A stretch of DNA of 64,000 nt from Typha latifolia (GCA_019914945.1 CM034103.1:16520785-16584784), one strand, 5' to 3'; positions 1-12,623 are shown, counted from the first letter of the stretch. Numbers and translations: made by a program. The notes: generated from the sequence alone by a model not told the origin.

Positions 1-1310
1 CTTGGGCTTGCTGGATCATTCGCATTTGCTACATAACCAGAATGCTGGAGATATATGTACTCAGTGAATCTCAATTCACAAGTCATCTACAACTACAACA
101 TCCCTCGAGACCTCCACTTACGAACGCTGGATAATACATTGCTTTGATTTGCCGAAGAGATGTTTCAGTGCTATTCTTTTGTCGCTAGACAAATGTAGAA
201 AAAAAATGCGATCATATCCCTTGTGATGTAGAATCTTTTTGTAATTTCGCATCCATAATTTGTAACTAATCCATATAAAGTTAATGGCAAACTTCATAGG
301 CGCACCTTGCAAAAGATGAACATTGAGTGGCAACCAAATTTAAGAGACTCTATGTTATGGCTAATAGTTCTTTTGACTCATTTTTAATTCCCCGGAATCA
401 GATCTCTCATTGTCCACTCCCAAAAGGGCTAATTCTCCACCTTTCCCTGACAATCTCTGACTTAATAAGTGGAAACTTTTCATCCCTAAATCTTAAAAGT
501 TAAAACTCATCCAGAGATGCCCATAAAAGGAAAGTCAACCATATCTCCTCACACTGCGCAGATCGCAAGCATTGACACCAAAACCACAAGCCAAGATGTT
601 TTTAACTCATCTTCCTTATTTGATTAATTAACCACTATGAACATGATGCTCACGTAAGAGGTGATGTTATTCTCCCTCCTTTAGCGTTGGTTTGTTCTCT
701 TGTCGGCATTTTTAACTTCTTTTTGGGAGCATATGTGTTGAGAATTATCTTTTGTTTAGCTTTATGGTTTTTTATTTTAATGTAAAGGTGATATCCTTTA
801 ATCCACTTTGAGGCCTTGCTAATCTAAGCGGGGCACGTATTGTTCTCGTCAACAATTCCTTTCTCTTTCCTCTCATTATATTCTACTATAAAAATAATTC
901 ATCATATACTATGATTTATCTCGCAATTTAATATAGCAAAATAATGAACACTTACGACATAATTATTTGATGAAGTGGAAGCCGTTGTCGACCATATCTC
1001 TTTTATATATGAAGAGAATATAGGTGGTTATTGGCCAAATATAAGGCACAAATTACCAGTTTTAAAGGACTTTTTTTAGCAGAGAAGAAACTTTAGAGGT
1101 ATTATATATACACTCACATATATATATAAAATAGCTACTTTTTTTAATAGAAAATAGAAACTAACTATAATGACAATTTTGAAAGAGTAAAAAAATTCTG
1201 ATGGCAATTATTATATTTTTAAAAATATATAATGATATTTTGGAAGTTTCCGGTGGCAATTATGTACAAAATCAAAACGCCCCCCTCACGTTAATTCATT
1301 TCCTCCTGCT
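1..1310. other. AT-rich intergenic DNA
   Basis: I see no gene here. Open frames are short and lack codon structure, and no splice-linked exons join up. The last part, from about 1260, is taken as the upstream region of the MIR156 transcription unit because a TATA box follows immediately. Confidence 0.5.
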
Positions 1311-1312
1311 CC

Positions 1313-1319
1313 TATATAA
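1313..1319 (+). promoter_or_regulatory. TATA box of the MIR156 unit
   Basis: A TATATAAG-type box lies about 155 bases upstream of the miRNA 5' arm, followed by a pyrimidine-rich stretch (CATCCATCCCTCTCTCC). This fits a pol II start near 1340-1350, inside the usual distance between plant MIR promoters and their hairpins. The start site itself is inferred. Confidence 0.55.
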
Positions 1320-1465
1320 GCCATCCATCCCTCTCTCCATTTCTCACAAGACGAGCACTTGAACATCACTTGGGCTTTAATTTCTATATGGCTTCAGAGA
1401 TCTAAGCATAAGTTTCCTCATTTTGGAGAAAAGATTTGCGAAGTTGAAGAAGTTGAAGTAAGAAT

Positions 1466-1569
1466 GGATGTTGACAGAAGAGAGTGAGCACCCATGGTGG
1501 TTTTCTTGCATGAGGAGGACAGTCCATGCTTGAAGCTATGTGTGCTCACTTCTCTCTCTGTCAGCCACC

Positions 1570-1572
<3 letters not shown>
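1466..1572 (+). ncRNA. MIR156: MIR156 precursor (miR156 hairpin)
   Basis: The sequence TGACAGAAGAGAGTGAGCAC at 1472-1491 is identical to canonical plant miR156. A partner arm at 1544-1565 (beginning GCTCACTTC, ending CTGTCAGC) matches the usual miR156 star strand. The arms pair across a loop of about 50 bases, giving a foldback of roughly 105 nt, with Dicer-like overhang geometry plausible from the offset. miR156 guides cleavage and translational repression of SPL transcription factor mRNAs and controls the juvenile-to-adult transition. A TATA box lies upstream at 1313. A long (CT)n run starts only three bases after the hairpin and is probably part of the primary transcript. The mature sequence and star arm make the family assignment very secure; the exact ends of the primary transcript are unknown. 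Confidence 0.95.

Positions 1573-1574
<2 letters not shown>

Positions 1575-1626
<52 letters not shown>
1575..1626 (+). repeat. (CT)n microsatellite, 26 units
   Basis: An uninterrupted CT dinucleotide run lies directly 3' of the miR156 hairpin. The miRNA star arm is itself CTCTCT-rich, so the run may have grown from the 3' arm. Confidence 0.95.
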
Positions 1627-1628
<2 letters not shown>

Positions 1629-3084
1629 ATTAAATCCATGTATTAATTGCTCCCTTTTATATAGTGTAGGATGATTATATACTTACTCTCTATCAAGTGT
1701 GTATGTAAGTCTTGTGTATTCAGCAGTTGAATTAGTAGTTGTTTTCTGAAATTAAATTGTTTATGTCTGGTGCAAGTTGACCTATATTTTGAGATGCTAT
1801 GTGATCTTTTTAACAGTTTACAAGATAAGGTTTGACAAGTTTTGCCTACTGGGATAGTACTGCAGGTTCGTCGACATCATGCATGGCGCCATTGGAGATC
1901 TTCGAATCGCCTGTAGTTCATTTCCTTTTGCCAGATGTATGAATGAGAAAACGTGAGGTCTCAAGTACAATATCTCTAATGTCTTAAATTTGGAATGAAA
2001 TGTTTGCTGAATCTCTTTTTTCTTTTCACTCTCACAGATTCAGGAAAGCACATAGAATTCAACAAGAAGCATATATCTCTCTACCTTGCATAAACTTGAG
2101 ATTGTGTTGGCATTTGTTGTAACTTGTTTGGCTTGTGTTCTTGCACCTAATGTACCTATATCATATTGCTTCAAAAGAATATACCTTCTCATGCACTGCA
2201 TATATATTTGGACTCCTTTTCTGTAATGGATTCTATTTGCTTTGTACCATGTCCTGCTTCTTACGTTGGTGGTTTTGATCATAACCAATTATATTTGCCT
2301 CTGAATTATGTACTGTTTTAGTCCAACAATTACATGTATCAGCACCTAGTTATATATCCATTATGTATCATCACAGTAAGTGGCCAGTGATTCAGGCCTC
2401 AATTTGCAATGCAGTCAGCATAATATTTCTGATAAGCACATCAACCACCTTCTTCCAAAGTTGTTAGATTGATTTCTTTCTTGCAAAAAAGTGAAATATC
2501 TGCTTAGAAATGTCATATTGATCTCCAAAGTTGTCTCATATAAATTACTTTATTAGGAAGGGTTGTACTCTTACTTCAACTATGTCAAGATTAAAAATAA
2601 ACAGGGTGAGAAAAAAAATTTCCATTCTTCGCATTGCAGAATATTATACGTCAGTTAGAGTCAGCAGAATATATTATCTGTGGTAAATGACATACTAACA
2701 AAGCATTGCACTCTCATATCATGTATTTTTCATGGAAAAAAGAGGCACTCATTTTTTCCGAATCAATTTCATCGCATAATTATTTACTGAAAAAAGAGAG
2801 TTGCTTCTCGAATCAGGGCCCGTTCAGAATGAGAACATTACAATTGATAATTATGAACAAAGGGAATTAACCACCACCTTTCTCTTTTTCCTAAAATTAA
2901 GTAGACCTGCATCTCCCTTCAATGTTTCTTTCCTAATATTAGAAAACCAAATGGTATCTGCCCTTTGACAATACAGGCCCACATTCCATTCAGTTCAGTT
3001 ATAAAAAAAGTCTACCGTCTCAGTTGTAAACCAGAACAATTGTTTCATATCAATTCAAATTGAGCTTATTAGTAGTCCTCAAAT
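1627..3084. other. Intergenic DNA between MIR156 and XTH
   Basis: The first few hundred bases may be the 3' part of the primary miR156 transcript. I see no protein gene; open frames are short and on both strands. The last 100-200 bases before 3085 are the presumed promoter and leader of the XTH gene, without a clear TATA box. Confidence 0.45.
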
Positions 3085-4153
3085 ATGTCTCTGATACTAG
3101 TAGCATCCCTGTCACTAGTGCTTCTTGCTCTATTTGATACTGTTCTATTGACTGCAGCAAATTTTAGCTCTGATTTCACAGTCACCTGGGGCGGGGGGCA
3201 CGCGACGATACTTGGGGGTGGAGAAGGACTCCAGTTTATGATGGATAAATTCTCTGGCTCAGGAGTCGAATCGAAGAGCGACTTTCTTTTCGGTAGATTT
3301 GATGTGCAGATCAAACTTATACCTGGAAACTCCGCAGGCACAATCACATCCTTTTACGTACGTCAAGTATTTTTTTTTTTCTAAGAAATAGAAACAACCT
3401 CTCCAGTAACGGACTAATCCATTTGTTCTCATACTATAGAGAGGACTAATAGAAATGTTCTATGTATTCTCTCCCTGCAGCTCTCGTCTCAATTGCAGAA
3501 TAGGGATGAGATAGACTTTGAGTTCTTGGGTAGCACGAGTGCAGACTTATACAAACTGCACACCAACATTTACATTAATGGAGAAGGTGGCAGAGAGAAA
3601 CAATTTCACTTCTGGTTCGATCCTACTGCAGACTTCCATACATACTCTATCTTGTGGAATCCACAACAAGTAATGTGAGCTTCTTTACACCCACTACTTC
3701 CTTAATTTTAATCTGATCACTTATAAAACAAGAAAAGAGAAGAAGCTAAAAAAAAAATTGTTCATTTTTCTTTGAAGATGGTACGTCGATGGCTCACCGA
3801 TTAGGGTTTTCAAGAAACCGAATAGTTCTTCTTTTGATTATCCACAGAATCAGCTCATGAAGATCCAGGCAAGCCTGTGGGATGGATCAAACTGGATTGG
3901 CAGAGTTGATTGGAACAAAGCTCCATTTATTGTGCATTACCGCGATTATAAGGCTGAGGCTTGTGTTTGGCTTGGAAATATCTCAGCTGCATCTTGTGGC
4001 AGTGATAGTTCATCTTGGATGAACCATGTACTCAGCAATGAGGAGAAGAATGAGATAGCATTGGTGCAGAATAATTACATAACTTACGACTACTGCAATG
4101 ACCCGAAGAGAGCCAGTGAGATCACCAGCCTGGAATGCTCCATTAACACATAA
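3085..4153 (+). CDS. XTH: Xyloglucan endotransglucosylase/hydrolase (GH16)
   Basis: Exons 3085-3357, 3481-3674 and 3778-4153 join to 280 aa, usual for XTH. XTH enzymes cut xyloglucan in the primary wall and rejoin it to another chain or to water. A signal peptide (about residues 1-26) sends it to the apoplast. The catalytic motif DEIDFEFLG is intact at residues 100-108: E101 nucleophile, E105 acid/base, D103 between them. The XET C-terminal region has its usual cysteines (ACVW, SCGS, YDYC and the final EC). The second donor must be the GTGAGC at 3675, giving QQVIWYVDG across the junction. Oddities: the conserved N-glycosylation asparagine just after the motif is replaced (GSTSADL), and the stretch after ASLWDG is about five residues shorter than usual, lacking the ATxGG segment before VDW. 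Subgroup is uncertain, perhaps near AtXTH1-3. Confidence 0.9.
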
Positions 4154-4964
4154 CATGAAGATAATTTTGGTTTTATGTTACTGGACATATCTTTCTAAAT
4201 AAATGAAGCATGGCTCTCTCTGGTTCATACTGTGGTATATCTGGAAATCTACAAGGTTTAAGACTATATTGTGTTGACAAGGTTGCTCATTTTCGCATGT
4301 TATTTCTGTTGATGTTAATGCCTAATCTTTTGAAGAATGGAATTTAAAACTCATTCTCATATAGTTCTCAACATCTCATCCTCCCATTAAAGATAAATAG
4401 ACAGATCCAAAAATTATTTATCTATTCAGAAACCTCCAATTTTTGCCTATAGTTCAGGAAAAAAAGCAAGGCTAGGCTTCCCAGAATTTTTCAATGAAAA
4501 TAATAATTTCCTACAAATCGTGTCAATTCCTCTACAACAACGATGCTTCTCTTGAATTCATTTAGAAGAATAAAGTTAAAAAATTGCCTCTTTAATGAAG
4601 AAGGTCTGAACCCCAGGAACTCAAGAGGGGTAAAATGCACAACCCTATAAATGGACTAAATTGTCAGAAGAAAATTTTCAAATTACCAAACTTACTTTAA
4701 GCAATCCACAAGAAAACATAATAAGTATGGAGGTATCACGAGAAAGAGGTCCAACTGTTTCCTCAAAGGATAGAGTATGACATCCAATTTCAAAAGAGTA
4801 CATTATTGATCATGAGATAGGGAAACAAAATTCTGAATTTATAACATACATAAAAAAGAATTGGACATGTGATCTAATATACACCAGGAATCTCTGGATG
4901 GTATTGCAGGCTATGAATTACACAAAAGCCTTTGTTGAGCACAAGTAAATCGATCGTAACGATA
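4154..4964. other. Convergent 3' region of XTH and VHA-C
   Basis: These 0.8 kb separate the two stop codons and should hold both 3'UTRs and polyadenylation sites. An AATAAA-like element lies about 45 bases after the XTH stop. No further gene is visible. Confidence 0.5.
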
Positions 4965-7900
4965 TCAAACGATATTAATTGTGAAGGACACATAGGGATA
5001 ATTCTCAGTTTCTCCACCTAGACCAGCGATGCCTACCTCATCTTCAGATTTCCAGAAAGTGCTGAAAGTACAGGATATACAATGAGTATATCACAGTCAT
5101 AATAGAAAGCAAAACAAGTAAAACCACTAAAATAGTACATCAGTAATCTCCAATGTCACAATGATATTCTAAAGCTAACGTTAAATGCCAGGGGAACAAG
5201 GCACATGATAGGAGAGGGTGAATTTAACATTGAGGATAATCCCAGTTTGCAGAGCTAACGAAAGTTATTACTGAAACAGATAATTACCTATTAGCATTGC
5301 CACAAAACTCTTCAAGAATAGCCCGTACTTTCTTCTCACTCTTAACTGCAGGTGCTAAGACGGCAGCCTGAAAGTAATTTAAATAGAATAATGCATTCAG
5401 GAACTGGAGAAGTCTTAATACCAAGAATGATCAAACCATATCTGAGAAAGGCATGGAGAAGTCTTAATACCAAGAATGATGGCGGCAAACCATATCTGAG
5501 AATGCTTTCTGTAAAGACACGTATAGCACAGAAGTGCATCCAGGAACTGAAAACCTGCATTGTAGATGAAAATAAAATGAGCTAATCTTCAGCTATAGAA
5601 CATTTATATAAGCTATGCCCTGGAGTGAAAGGCAATTTTGCATCAGCTTTTTCCACAACTATAAGCCTGCAAATTATAGATCTAGTGCTACTGAAAGTTG
5701 TCTTTTGGCGAACTCTCTCCAAGTGTACAACTTGTGAATCATCCAAAAATCAGAGGAGATTGGTTTACTGAAGTCCGTTCCGACTTCTGACTATCCAACT
5801 CCTAGTCAATTTTCCTTACATTCTTTAAGAATTTAATTTCTAAGTAGGTGTCAAATCTATAATAAACCCTTTTTATCTGATCCATTGGTTCCATGGCTCA
5901 GTGGTTTGCAAGTATGAACTGCTTCCACAAAATGATTGATATACCTTATGCTCAATTAATTTTTACACCATGTTCCAACTTTCGACACAGTTCCTCCACC
6001 CAACAAATTGTAGTTTGCAAAAGCGAGGTAAAATAAAAAAGCAATATTAAGCATCTGACATATTATGTTTCACTAAGAGAATATCATAAGTAATATACCT
6101 CCCCATAACTAGCATAACACCACTGTAGAAGGGAGGTCCTCATATTTTCCTGGTCTTGCATTAGCTTTTCCATCTCTTGTTTTCGACTTTCTTGCCCTTC
6201 TGGGCTATATTCAAACTCACGAATCTGAAGAACAGAAACATTGTGGAAGATCCATCAATAAAAAGTTATCCATTACGGAGTGGGCAAGAACAAAAGCTTG
6301 TGAGACACAACATTGGTATACGTAAGGAAAATGCCAACAAGGAATTCATATTACCAAAGGACTCTTCTATGAATCATGACATACAACACAAAAGAATTTT
6401 ACCTGAAATCCCTTTTCATGTGCACTCATCTTGAAGTTGTCAGCAACTTTAGCAAAGAGTGTTACAGTGTAAAGAGCATACTCATTGTCCTCGTATAGCT
6501 TTTTTGTTGACCTAGGTACCTACACAAGTGCATCTTAAGATTCAGCGCTATGAAACATTAAAAGCAACAATGAGCTATCAGTGTTCCAGACACAATTTAA
6601 TGAGTATATCTTGATAACCATTCATACAAATTTAGGACATAACTGATGAAAGAATCATCTTAATGTTAACCATAAGCACACCTTTCCACATTTCAGCATA
6701 CATGCAGTAAGAAAAATGATCTTGGGAAAGCTCCACTTGACAGATACAGGCAATTCTATTCTGAACTTGCAATTTCAAAGTATGTTGAATACTTGAATCC
6801 ATTGCATATCTACCATTACTGTGGCCTCCAATGCTTAAAGAGCGAACAGTGGTAGTATAAAAGGGAGGAAACTTTTAGTGCTAGAAGACGCTTAGGGAAG
6901 CTCAGATAAGAGGTAACTTACTGGTCATGACTGCTCATAAAAGCACCTGGATGTGTTCGGTATCTCATAAATAAGACTAAAATAAGCTATCATTTGATTA
7001 ATATATGTACTTGATGGCACTTCTGGAAGAAGAAATGAAGTTTACCAACAGAAGAGCAGAGTCTAGGAAAGGAAGACAGTGAAAAACATTCACGATTCCA
7101 TAGCTAGAAATTTGTACATACTACAAAGCCATAAGTAGTATAATACTTTACCACATAGGTTGTCAGTGTTTCATAGCTTGATAACCAGTCTTTCTGAGAG
7201 TATTTGGGAACAATCGCAAGAAGGGTCACTAGATGTTCCGACGTCACGATATCCTCTGGATTGACCAAGTTGGAAAGGTCACGTACAGCTAAGCTGTTAC
7301 AGTTAAAAAGGAACTTATAACTCAGTTACAAAAGGAAGTGTTCTCAAAGGAAAGAGAATGGGGAACAACCCAAAAAAGAAAAACAATAAGGAAAAAAGAT
7401 GGTAATTTGCACCAAATACTTTGGCAGATCTGATCCATTTACCCATAAACGCAAATATGTAAGAGACATTTAAAAAGACCAATCTGCAAATCATACCTTC
7501 CAGTTTGCTTTCTATTTATTATATTAAGCTGACTTCGAACGTTGTTATACTCAGCAACACGAACCTGCATAAGAATTATTTAAATGGCAATCAAAATTTT
7601 GCATAGTTTCATGTCCTGACATGGTTAGCATATAAAACTCCCATAAATATGAACTTTTCCCATATATGTTTTTATGATTGTAAAATATCTTGATTACTTA
7701 ATGTCGAGAATGGCAACTAACGAACCATGCTCAACATTACAAATTCTAAAAGATGATTCTCTTGATTCCACTGCATTATTTCATTTACATTCAAAGAATC
7801 AGGAGTACATCACCACTGTCTACAACATTCTCAGTCACACTGCCTCTTTTAGTTGCATCCATCTAAGAATGGAACATGGTTAGCTTTGACATCTGTTATG

Positions 7901-8964
7901 CATGGTGCTATAAAGTTGATTATTGGTAGGATTAAAACAATGCTTAATCCAAATCTTCCACAGAGAATTGCTTATGTATTGCATTGAATCTCTTCCATTT
8001 AACTAGAGGACCAACATAAAGTTCAAATTAGAAGTCAAACAGCTCCCTATGGGTACCAAGTCTAAGCGAGCCACTCAGTACCAATCGAGCCAGCAAATGT
8101 GCAAGCACTCCATGTTACCACAATGAATCTCACTACTGTATTTGTTTGAATTTTCGTGAAGTATTTACATCCTATCTATTCAGTGATTGATGCAACAGCA
8201 GCAATCAGATCACACAAATTTCACACACCTCTATAGATTCACAAAGATGGAGAAGTACAGGAGAACTAGTACACTAACCTTCATGTCATCCTCGATTTTT
8301 GCTACTTGGACATGAATGTTGTCAGCGATCTCCCTCAGAGACGACATAGTCGGGTACTTGGCTTCATCCCACACAAATCTGCAAACCCATCAAACAACCC
8401 ATCCACTCGTGTAAGCAAAATATTTATCCACTAACCACTAGAAGCATCACAAGGAATCAAAAGTCGCTATCTAGTAATTATTACCTCGTGATGTAGGTTT
8501 CCACAGGAACTCCATCCACCGTCAACGCGCCTCCTTCAACACCCGAAGCCTTCTCGAGCTCCTCAATCTGCCGCCGAATCTTATGCGACACTCCTTCGAT
8601 AAACGCATTAGACTGCGATTTCCCCACCGAACAATCAACACCAAATCGAAATAATTCAAACGATCGAAGCGCAAAATTAGATCAAAATCGCACCTTGACG
8701 AGATCATCACTGAGCGCGAGCAGAGAATCGAGGGTTCCGACTCGCAGATCGGGAATATTGAACTGCAGAAACCAAAGCCCTAGATCGGATCAGAGCTCGA
8801 GAGACTAGAAATCAAAGAAGGGAAAAGAGGATTCGATTGCGGTGAATTACTCGGTAGAGAGCGGTATCGAAGGCGCTCTTGGACATGGATTCGCGGAGAC
8901 GGTTCCAGAGAGCGGAGGCGGAGCTCTGGGCGGGGAGGCATACGATCAAGTATCTGGTCGCCAT
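4965..8964 (-). CDS. VHA-C: V-type proton ATPase subunit C
   Basis: Eleven exons on the minus strand (8964-8851, 8762-8694, 8612-8485, 8378-8279, 7564-7497, 7293-7152, 6519-6403, 6224-6099, 5554-5471, 5367-5288, 5061-4965) join without a frame break to 374 aa, almost the length of Arabidopsis VHA-C (DET3, 375 aa). Subunit C is a soluble peripheral-stalk protein linking the V1 and Vo sectors of the proton pump in tonoplast and endomembranes; its release accompanies V1/Vo disassembly. Family signatures include the MATRYLIVCLP start, ALWNRL, FVWDEAKYPTMS, the central charged coiled coil, SSWMHFCAIRVFTESILRYG and the terminal YPYVSFTINI. All introns are GT-AG. Intron 9 begins in a 49-bp tandem duplication that copies the exon 9 end and its splice donor. 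Weak DET3 alleles in Arabidopsis impair hypocotyl elongation. Confidence 0.96.
5405..5502. repeat. 49-bp tandem duplication over the exon 9/intron 9 border of VHA-C
   Basis: Copy B (5454-5502) contains the last 32 bases of exon 9 plus the first part of intron 9. Copy A (5405-5448), inside intron 9, repeats it with a 5-base gap (GGCGG missing) and almost no other change. The functional donor at 5470 and its duplicate at 5421 both read TTG|GTATTAAG on the sense strand. High identity implies a recent event. Confidence 0.9.
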
Positions 8965-9719
8965 GGGGGAGATGCGAGAGATCTCCGATCGGGGAAAAGG
9001 TGGGGATTTTTATTATTCCTTAATTGCCACCACGATTTCGAGATGGAGATGGAGATTATGAAGGTAAAAGACTCGCTTTGCTATGGGATTCCTCTTCGTA
9101 ATAGGGAGGACGTTGGGAAAGAAGGCGCTTTGGGTACACCTTTGGTTACACGAGGTATTTGCTGTTTGCTGTTAGAGAAAGGAAATGGCACCGCTAACTG
9201 CACCAAAATTTATACCCCAAATTACATAAGTTTTGACTTCCGAATTGGGCTCGAGAATATTATTCTTATAATAATGAATTAGAGTAGATCCTATGATTAA
9301 CCGACATGAAAAATTATTAGCCGCCTTATCAAAACTAAATTCATCGTGAAATTTATAAGCTTTCACATAATCCCTAGCAAAAGGGAAGTAAGTCTTCGTT
9401 TTCGACCAGCCCAGTAACTTTCACGTGCTCTATTAGCATCCAATGCTTCTTCTTCATCCATTTTGTTCAATGTGAGAACATAATTGATGGGGAGTAGTAG
9501 AAGTAGGTGCACACAATATTAACATCCAAGAACCAAAATTCCATTAAAATAGAACATAGTTGCCTTGCATTTCACATATACAAAGTTCACTTATAAATAT
9601 ACATAGTTCTATGTATATTATCTCTCAGCTGGAATTATTCGGCGGCACAACAACAACAACAACAACAACTAAAACAACAACAGCTTGTATATGATAGAGA
9701 GCTTATTCCATGGCTGTCA
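8965..9719. other. VHA-C upstream region and FUS3 3' region
   Basis: Both neighbours are on the minus strand, so this 0.75 kb holds the promoter and leader of VHA-C and the 3'UTR of FUS3. A (CAA)n tract lies at about 9648-9680. Open frames on the plus strand here are antisense to the VHA-C leader or lack support. Confidence 0.5.
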
Positions 9720-12251
9720 CTAGAGATTGTCAATTGACACGCTCCAGCAAAGGGGGGGTTCCTCCAGTTTGTCATCTGGAGAATTCATGCAGAGGTCTGC
9801 AGCGAAGGCGAAGCTGAGACCGTATGCGGTGTTCATACAATCTGCCAATGGCAGGAAGAGTTCAGAGTACCTCGCACTACCCACTACAATATCGGGCACA
9901 ATGGAGTCGAAGATCCCATCGTCATCAGCTGAGGCAGCAGTCGCTTCCTCATTAGTTGTCTTCTTTGCACGAATTAACTATTTATCAGATTGTCGACAAG
10001 AATTAAACCGAGAATTAATTGATCAATATGACCGAGTATAAATAGACTAAAAGAGAAGGCATACAAATTGGTCCTTATTGTCATCCTTGTATATCATGAT
10101 AAAATCGCCTAGTTGAAGACCATGAGCCTTGACATAGTCCCCTGAGACAGTTAGACATAAAGCATGATTAAGAAGAGCATCGATCTAGCATTGGTAATTT
10201 TTTCACAGGCAAATGCTCTCACCAGTATTCTCAAGTATGTACATCCTGCTCTTGTTGTTAGGCCAGTATCTGTTATTGGCAATAGAAAGAAGTATTACAG
10301 ATGGTGCCAGGAATAAATCTTTTCTCACATGATAGCAAAAATAAAAATAATAGAAAGATATCATAATTTCCAAAATTAAGAGAAAGACACTAACTTGGAA
10401 GTTACAATTAACTTATCCTACATCAGAGTTACAGGATTATTACATCAGAACACTCTTTAATAATCGGAAAATGATCCATGTATCAGTTTGCTAGCTTCGG
10501 GTGCTTTTAGTTTTCTAATATTTTTACAAAAACTAGAGTATAAAGTTAGAAACTCATAGGCAAAGAAATGTGTGAAGACTGATAAATAATTCTGCAAGTT
10601 ATATGTAACAAGACATTATGCAGAGGTTATAGGCAGCAAAACCTGTACTTAAAAGTCCAGACTTGGCAGTTCACCAAATCATGCATGGTTATGTTTATAC
10701 CATCCCTAGTTGTAAGGCCTGGAAGTTGGGCCTCAGCCTCCTTCTGAAAATATAAATGCTCAGAAAGCAAATAATCAGAAATTGCACAACTAATGCTGGA
10801 AATTATGAAGATGGAAAAAATTGCAGGCTTGCAGAGCTTTTGATTTAAGAGTTAAAGTTTACAGAGCTGACCTTTGGAAGAACGATCCGACCGAGTGCAC
10901 TGACATCACTGTTCCTGAGCTCCTTCTGAAGGATAAATCTCAAGCCATCCACAGCTTGCTGCAATAAATATGGCAAGAATATATCAAATAACATTGGTGC
11001 ATGAAATTAATTTAATGTGGACCTTTGGCAAATAAACCTTACATCAGGATCAGGGGCAGGCCTACTTAAATCCAGAACAGTTTCCTGCTAACAGAAGATG
11101 CAGAATCAGTGAGCAATAAAATAAGTGGTTGATTAATCTCATTATACTGCTTTCTGATGTGAAATTCTTGGATGCAATTATTTGATATTAGATAAATGTG
11201 TCCGATAACGATAACGACAAAACCAGTTCTAAACCGTTAAACCGTTATCCGATAGATAGCAAGCTGCCACCATGATGGCAGCATGAAAATCCAACCAACC
11301 TGTTAATTTGAGACAACAAAGCCATAAAAAGAGCTACCTTAAATGTCAGAACATTGAATTCAACTACCAAAGTAGAGTTCTGACTTTTTACCAAAACTCT
11401 ACACCCTCATGATTACTAAAAATAGCTAAGCTGTAATCTGAACCATTCTAAAAAAAGAATGTATTTCGCAGCGATAAGGTCAAGCTGCCACCATGATGAC
11501 AATATGATCAAATCCAACTGCTCGATTCTCCTTTTTACTGCAAATCTTGCAATCCACAAATCCAACTTATCAGCACATGAACAACAAATCTATTAATTCT
11601 AGACAGGATTAAGCAATCATAACAAGCTAGATTACTCAGGTCATAGCAATAATTCGACCTCTAAAGCAGACATAGTCACAGAATCAGAAGAAATCTAAGC
11701 GAACATACTATATTGTTCTTGTGGGAGCCCATCAACTAAAATTGGTGCAGGAACGGGCCTAAAATGTTAAAGAAACAAGTGGAGAGCTTAAATATGCAAT
11801 CAAACAACGCAACAATCGAATATTCAGCGAGCTACCAATTCTGCCCAAGGATTAGGCAAAATTCACGGTATGGCCCTATCGATCGGATGGTCCAGATCGA
11901 CGAGCCAAACACGATCCAACGGCCATCAGATCGACAAGCCCGTCGCTCTTACGGCCCATCAACCTGAACGAATAATCTTTCCACCCTCTCGATCACCAGA
12001 GCACCATCTAGAAATCGCTCGGATGCATCCAATTTAGGTCACGAATCGAACGAAGTAAACCAAAGAGGAAAGAAACGAAAAAGGAATCGGCGGCGAGTGC
12101 TCACGCGCGGCTTGTGGCGGCGGGACCTCACGGAGGACCTGCGCTTGCGGCTGGCGGGGAAGCCAGCTGCGACGCGAAGGTCTCCGGCGGCTGCGGAGGA
12201 GGAGGAGGAGGAGGAGGAAGAAGAAGCAGCGCTTTTGCTCATTCCGGCCAT
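9720..12251 (-). CDS. FUS3: FUSCA3-like B3 transcription factor
   Basis: Seven minus-strand exons (12251-12105, 11084-11043, 10958-10872, 10743-10643, 10269-10223, 10141-10065, 9977-9720) join to 252 aa. FUS3 is an AFL-class B3 factor that binds RY elements (CATGCA) and drives seed storage and maturation genes while restraining germination. The N-terminus has a ten-serine run (residues 10-19) and a basic cluster (RKRRSSVRSRRHKPR). The B3 domain spans about residues 70-173 with LQKELRNSDVSALGRIVLPK, VWTFKYRYWPNN, SRMYILENTGDYVKAHG and LQLGDFIMIYKDDN, the FUS3-type series. The C-terminus is short, acidic then Ser/Pro-containing, and ends ...SVSIDNL. LEC2 and ABI3 are less likely because of the small size and the exon pattern. 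A TATA box lies about 70 bases upstream. The acceptor of exon 7 (AATAG) gives LIRAKK where related proteins usually have VIRAKK. Confidence 0.93.
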
Positions 12252-12317
12252 GGGAGGGGGAGTTGAGGGGGGTAAGGGTTAGGAATTGGAGCGAGTTCTA
12301 CGAGGAGGGAGGAGGAG

Positions 12318-12326
12318 TATATATAG
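12318..12326 (-). promoter_or_regulatory. TATA box of FUS3
   Basis: The minus strand reads CTATATATA, 67-75 bases upstream of the FUS3 ATG. The spacing gives a short leader of about 35-45 bases. The box is the only TATA-like element close to the start codon. Confidence 0.65.
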
Positions 12327-12515
12327 AGCATTGGGGGGGAGAGCGATAAAGAGAGTGAGGTAGAGGCCGTTGTGGGAGTGGTGGAGTTATGCGAGGAGGG
12401 AGCCGCCAGGTGTTGAAAGGGCTCTGACTTCGCTGCACCGGGAATCAATGGCCTCTTTTTTTCTATCTCAACTACGAGAGTCAGTGAGCGAGTGAGTGAA
12501 GTGAGTGAGTGAGTG

Positions 12516-12518
<3 letters not shown>

Positions 12519-12551
<33 letters not shown>

Positions 12552-12568
12552 CTCTCTCTCCTCATTGC

Positions 12569-12623
<55 letters not shown>

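Noticed and set aside
11258..11520. Two copies of AAGCTGCCACCATGATG in FUS3 intron 1, resembling miR167 (AAGCTGCCAGCATGAT)
   Set aside because: About five of 21 bases differ from miR167 and no long foldback surrounds either copy, only a short GCTGCCA/TGGCAGC palindrome. Probably a small dispersed duplication.
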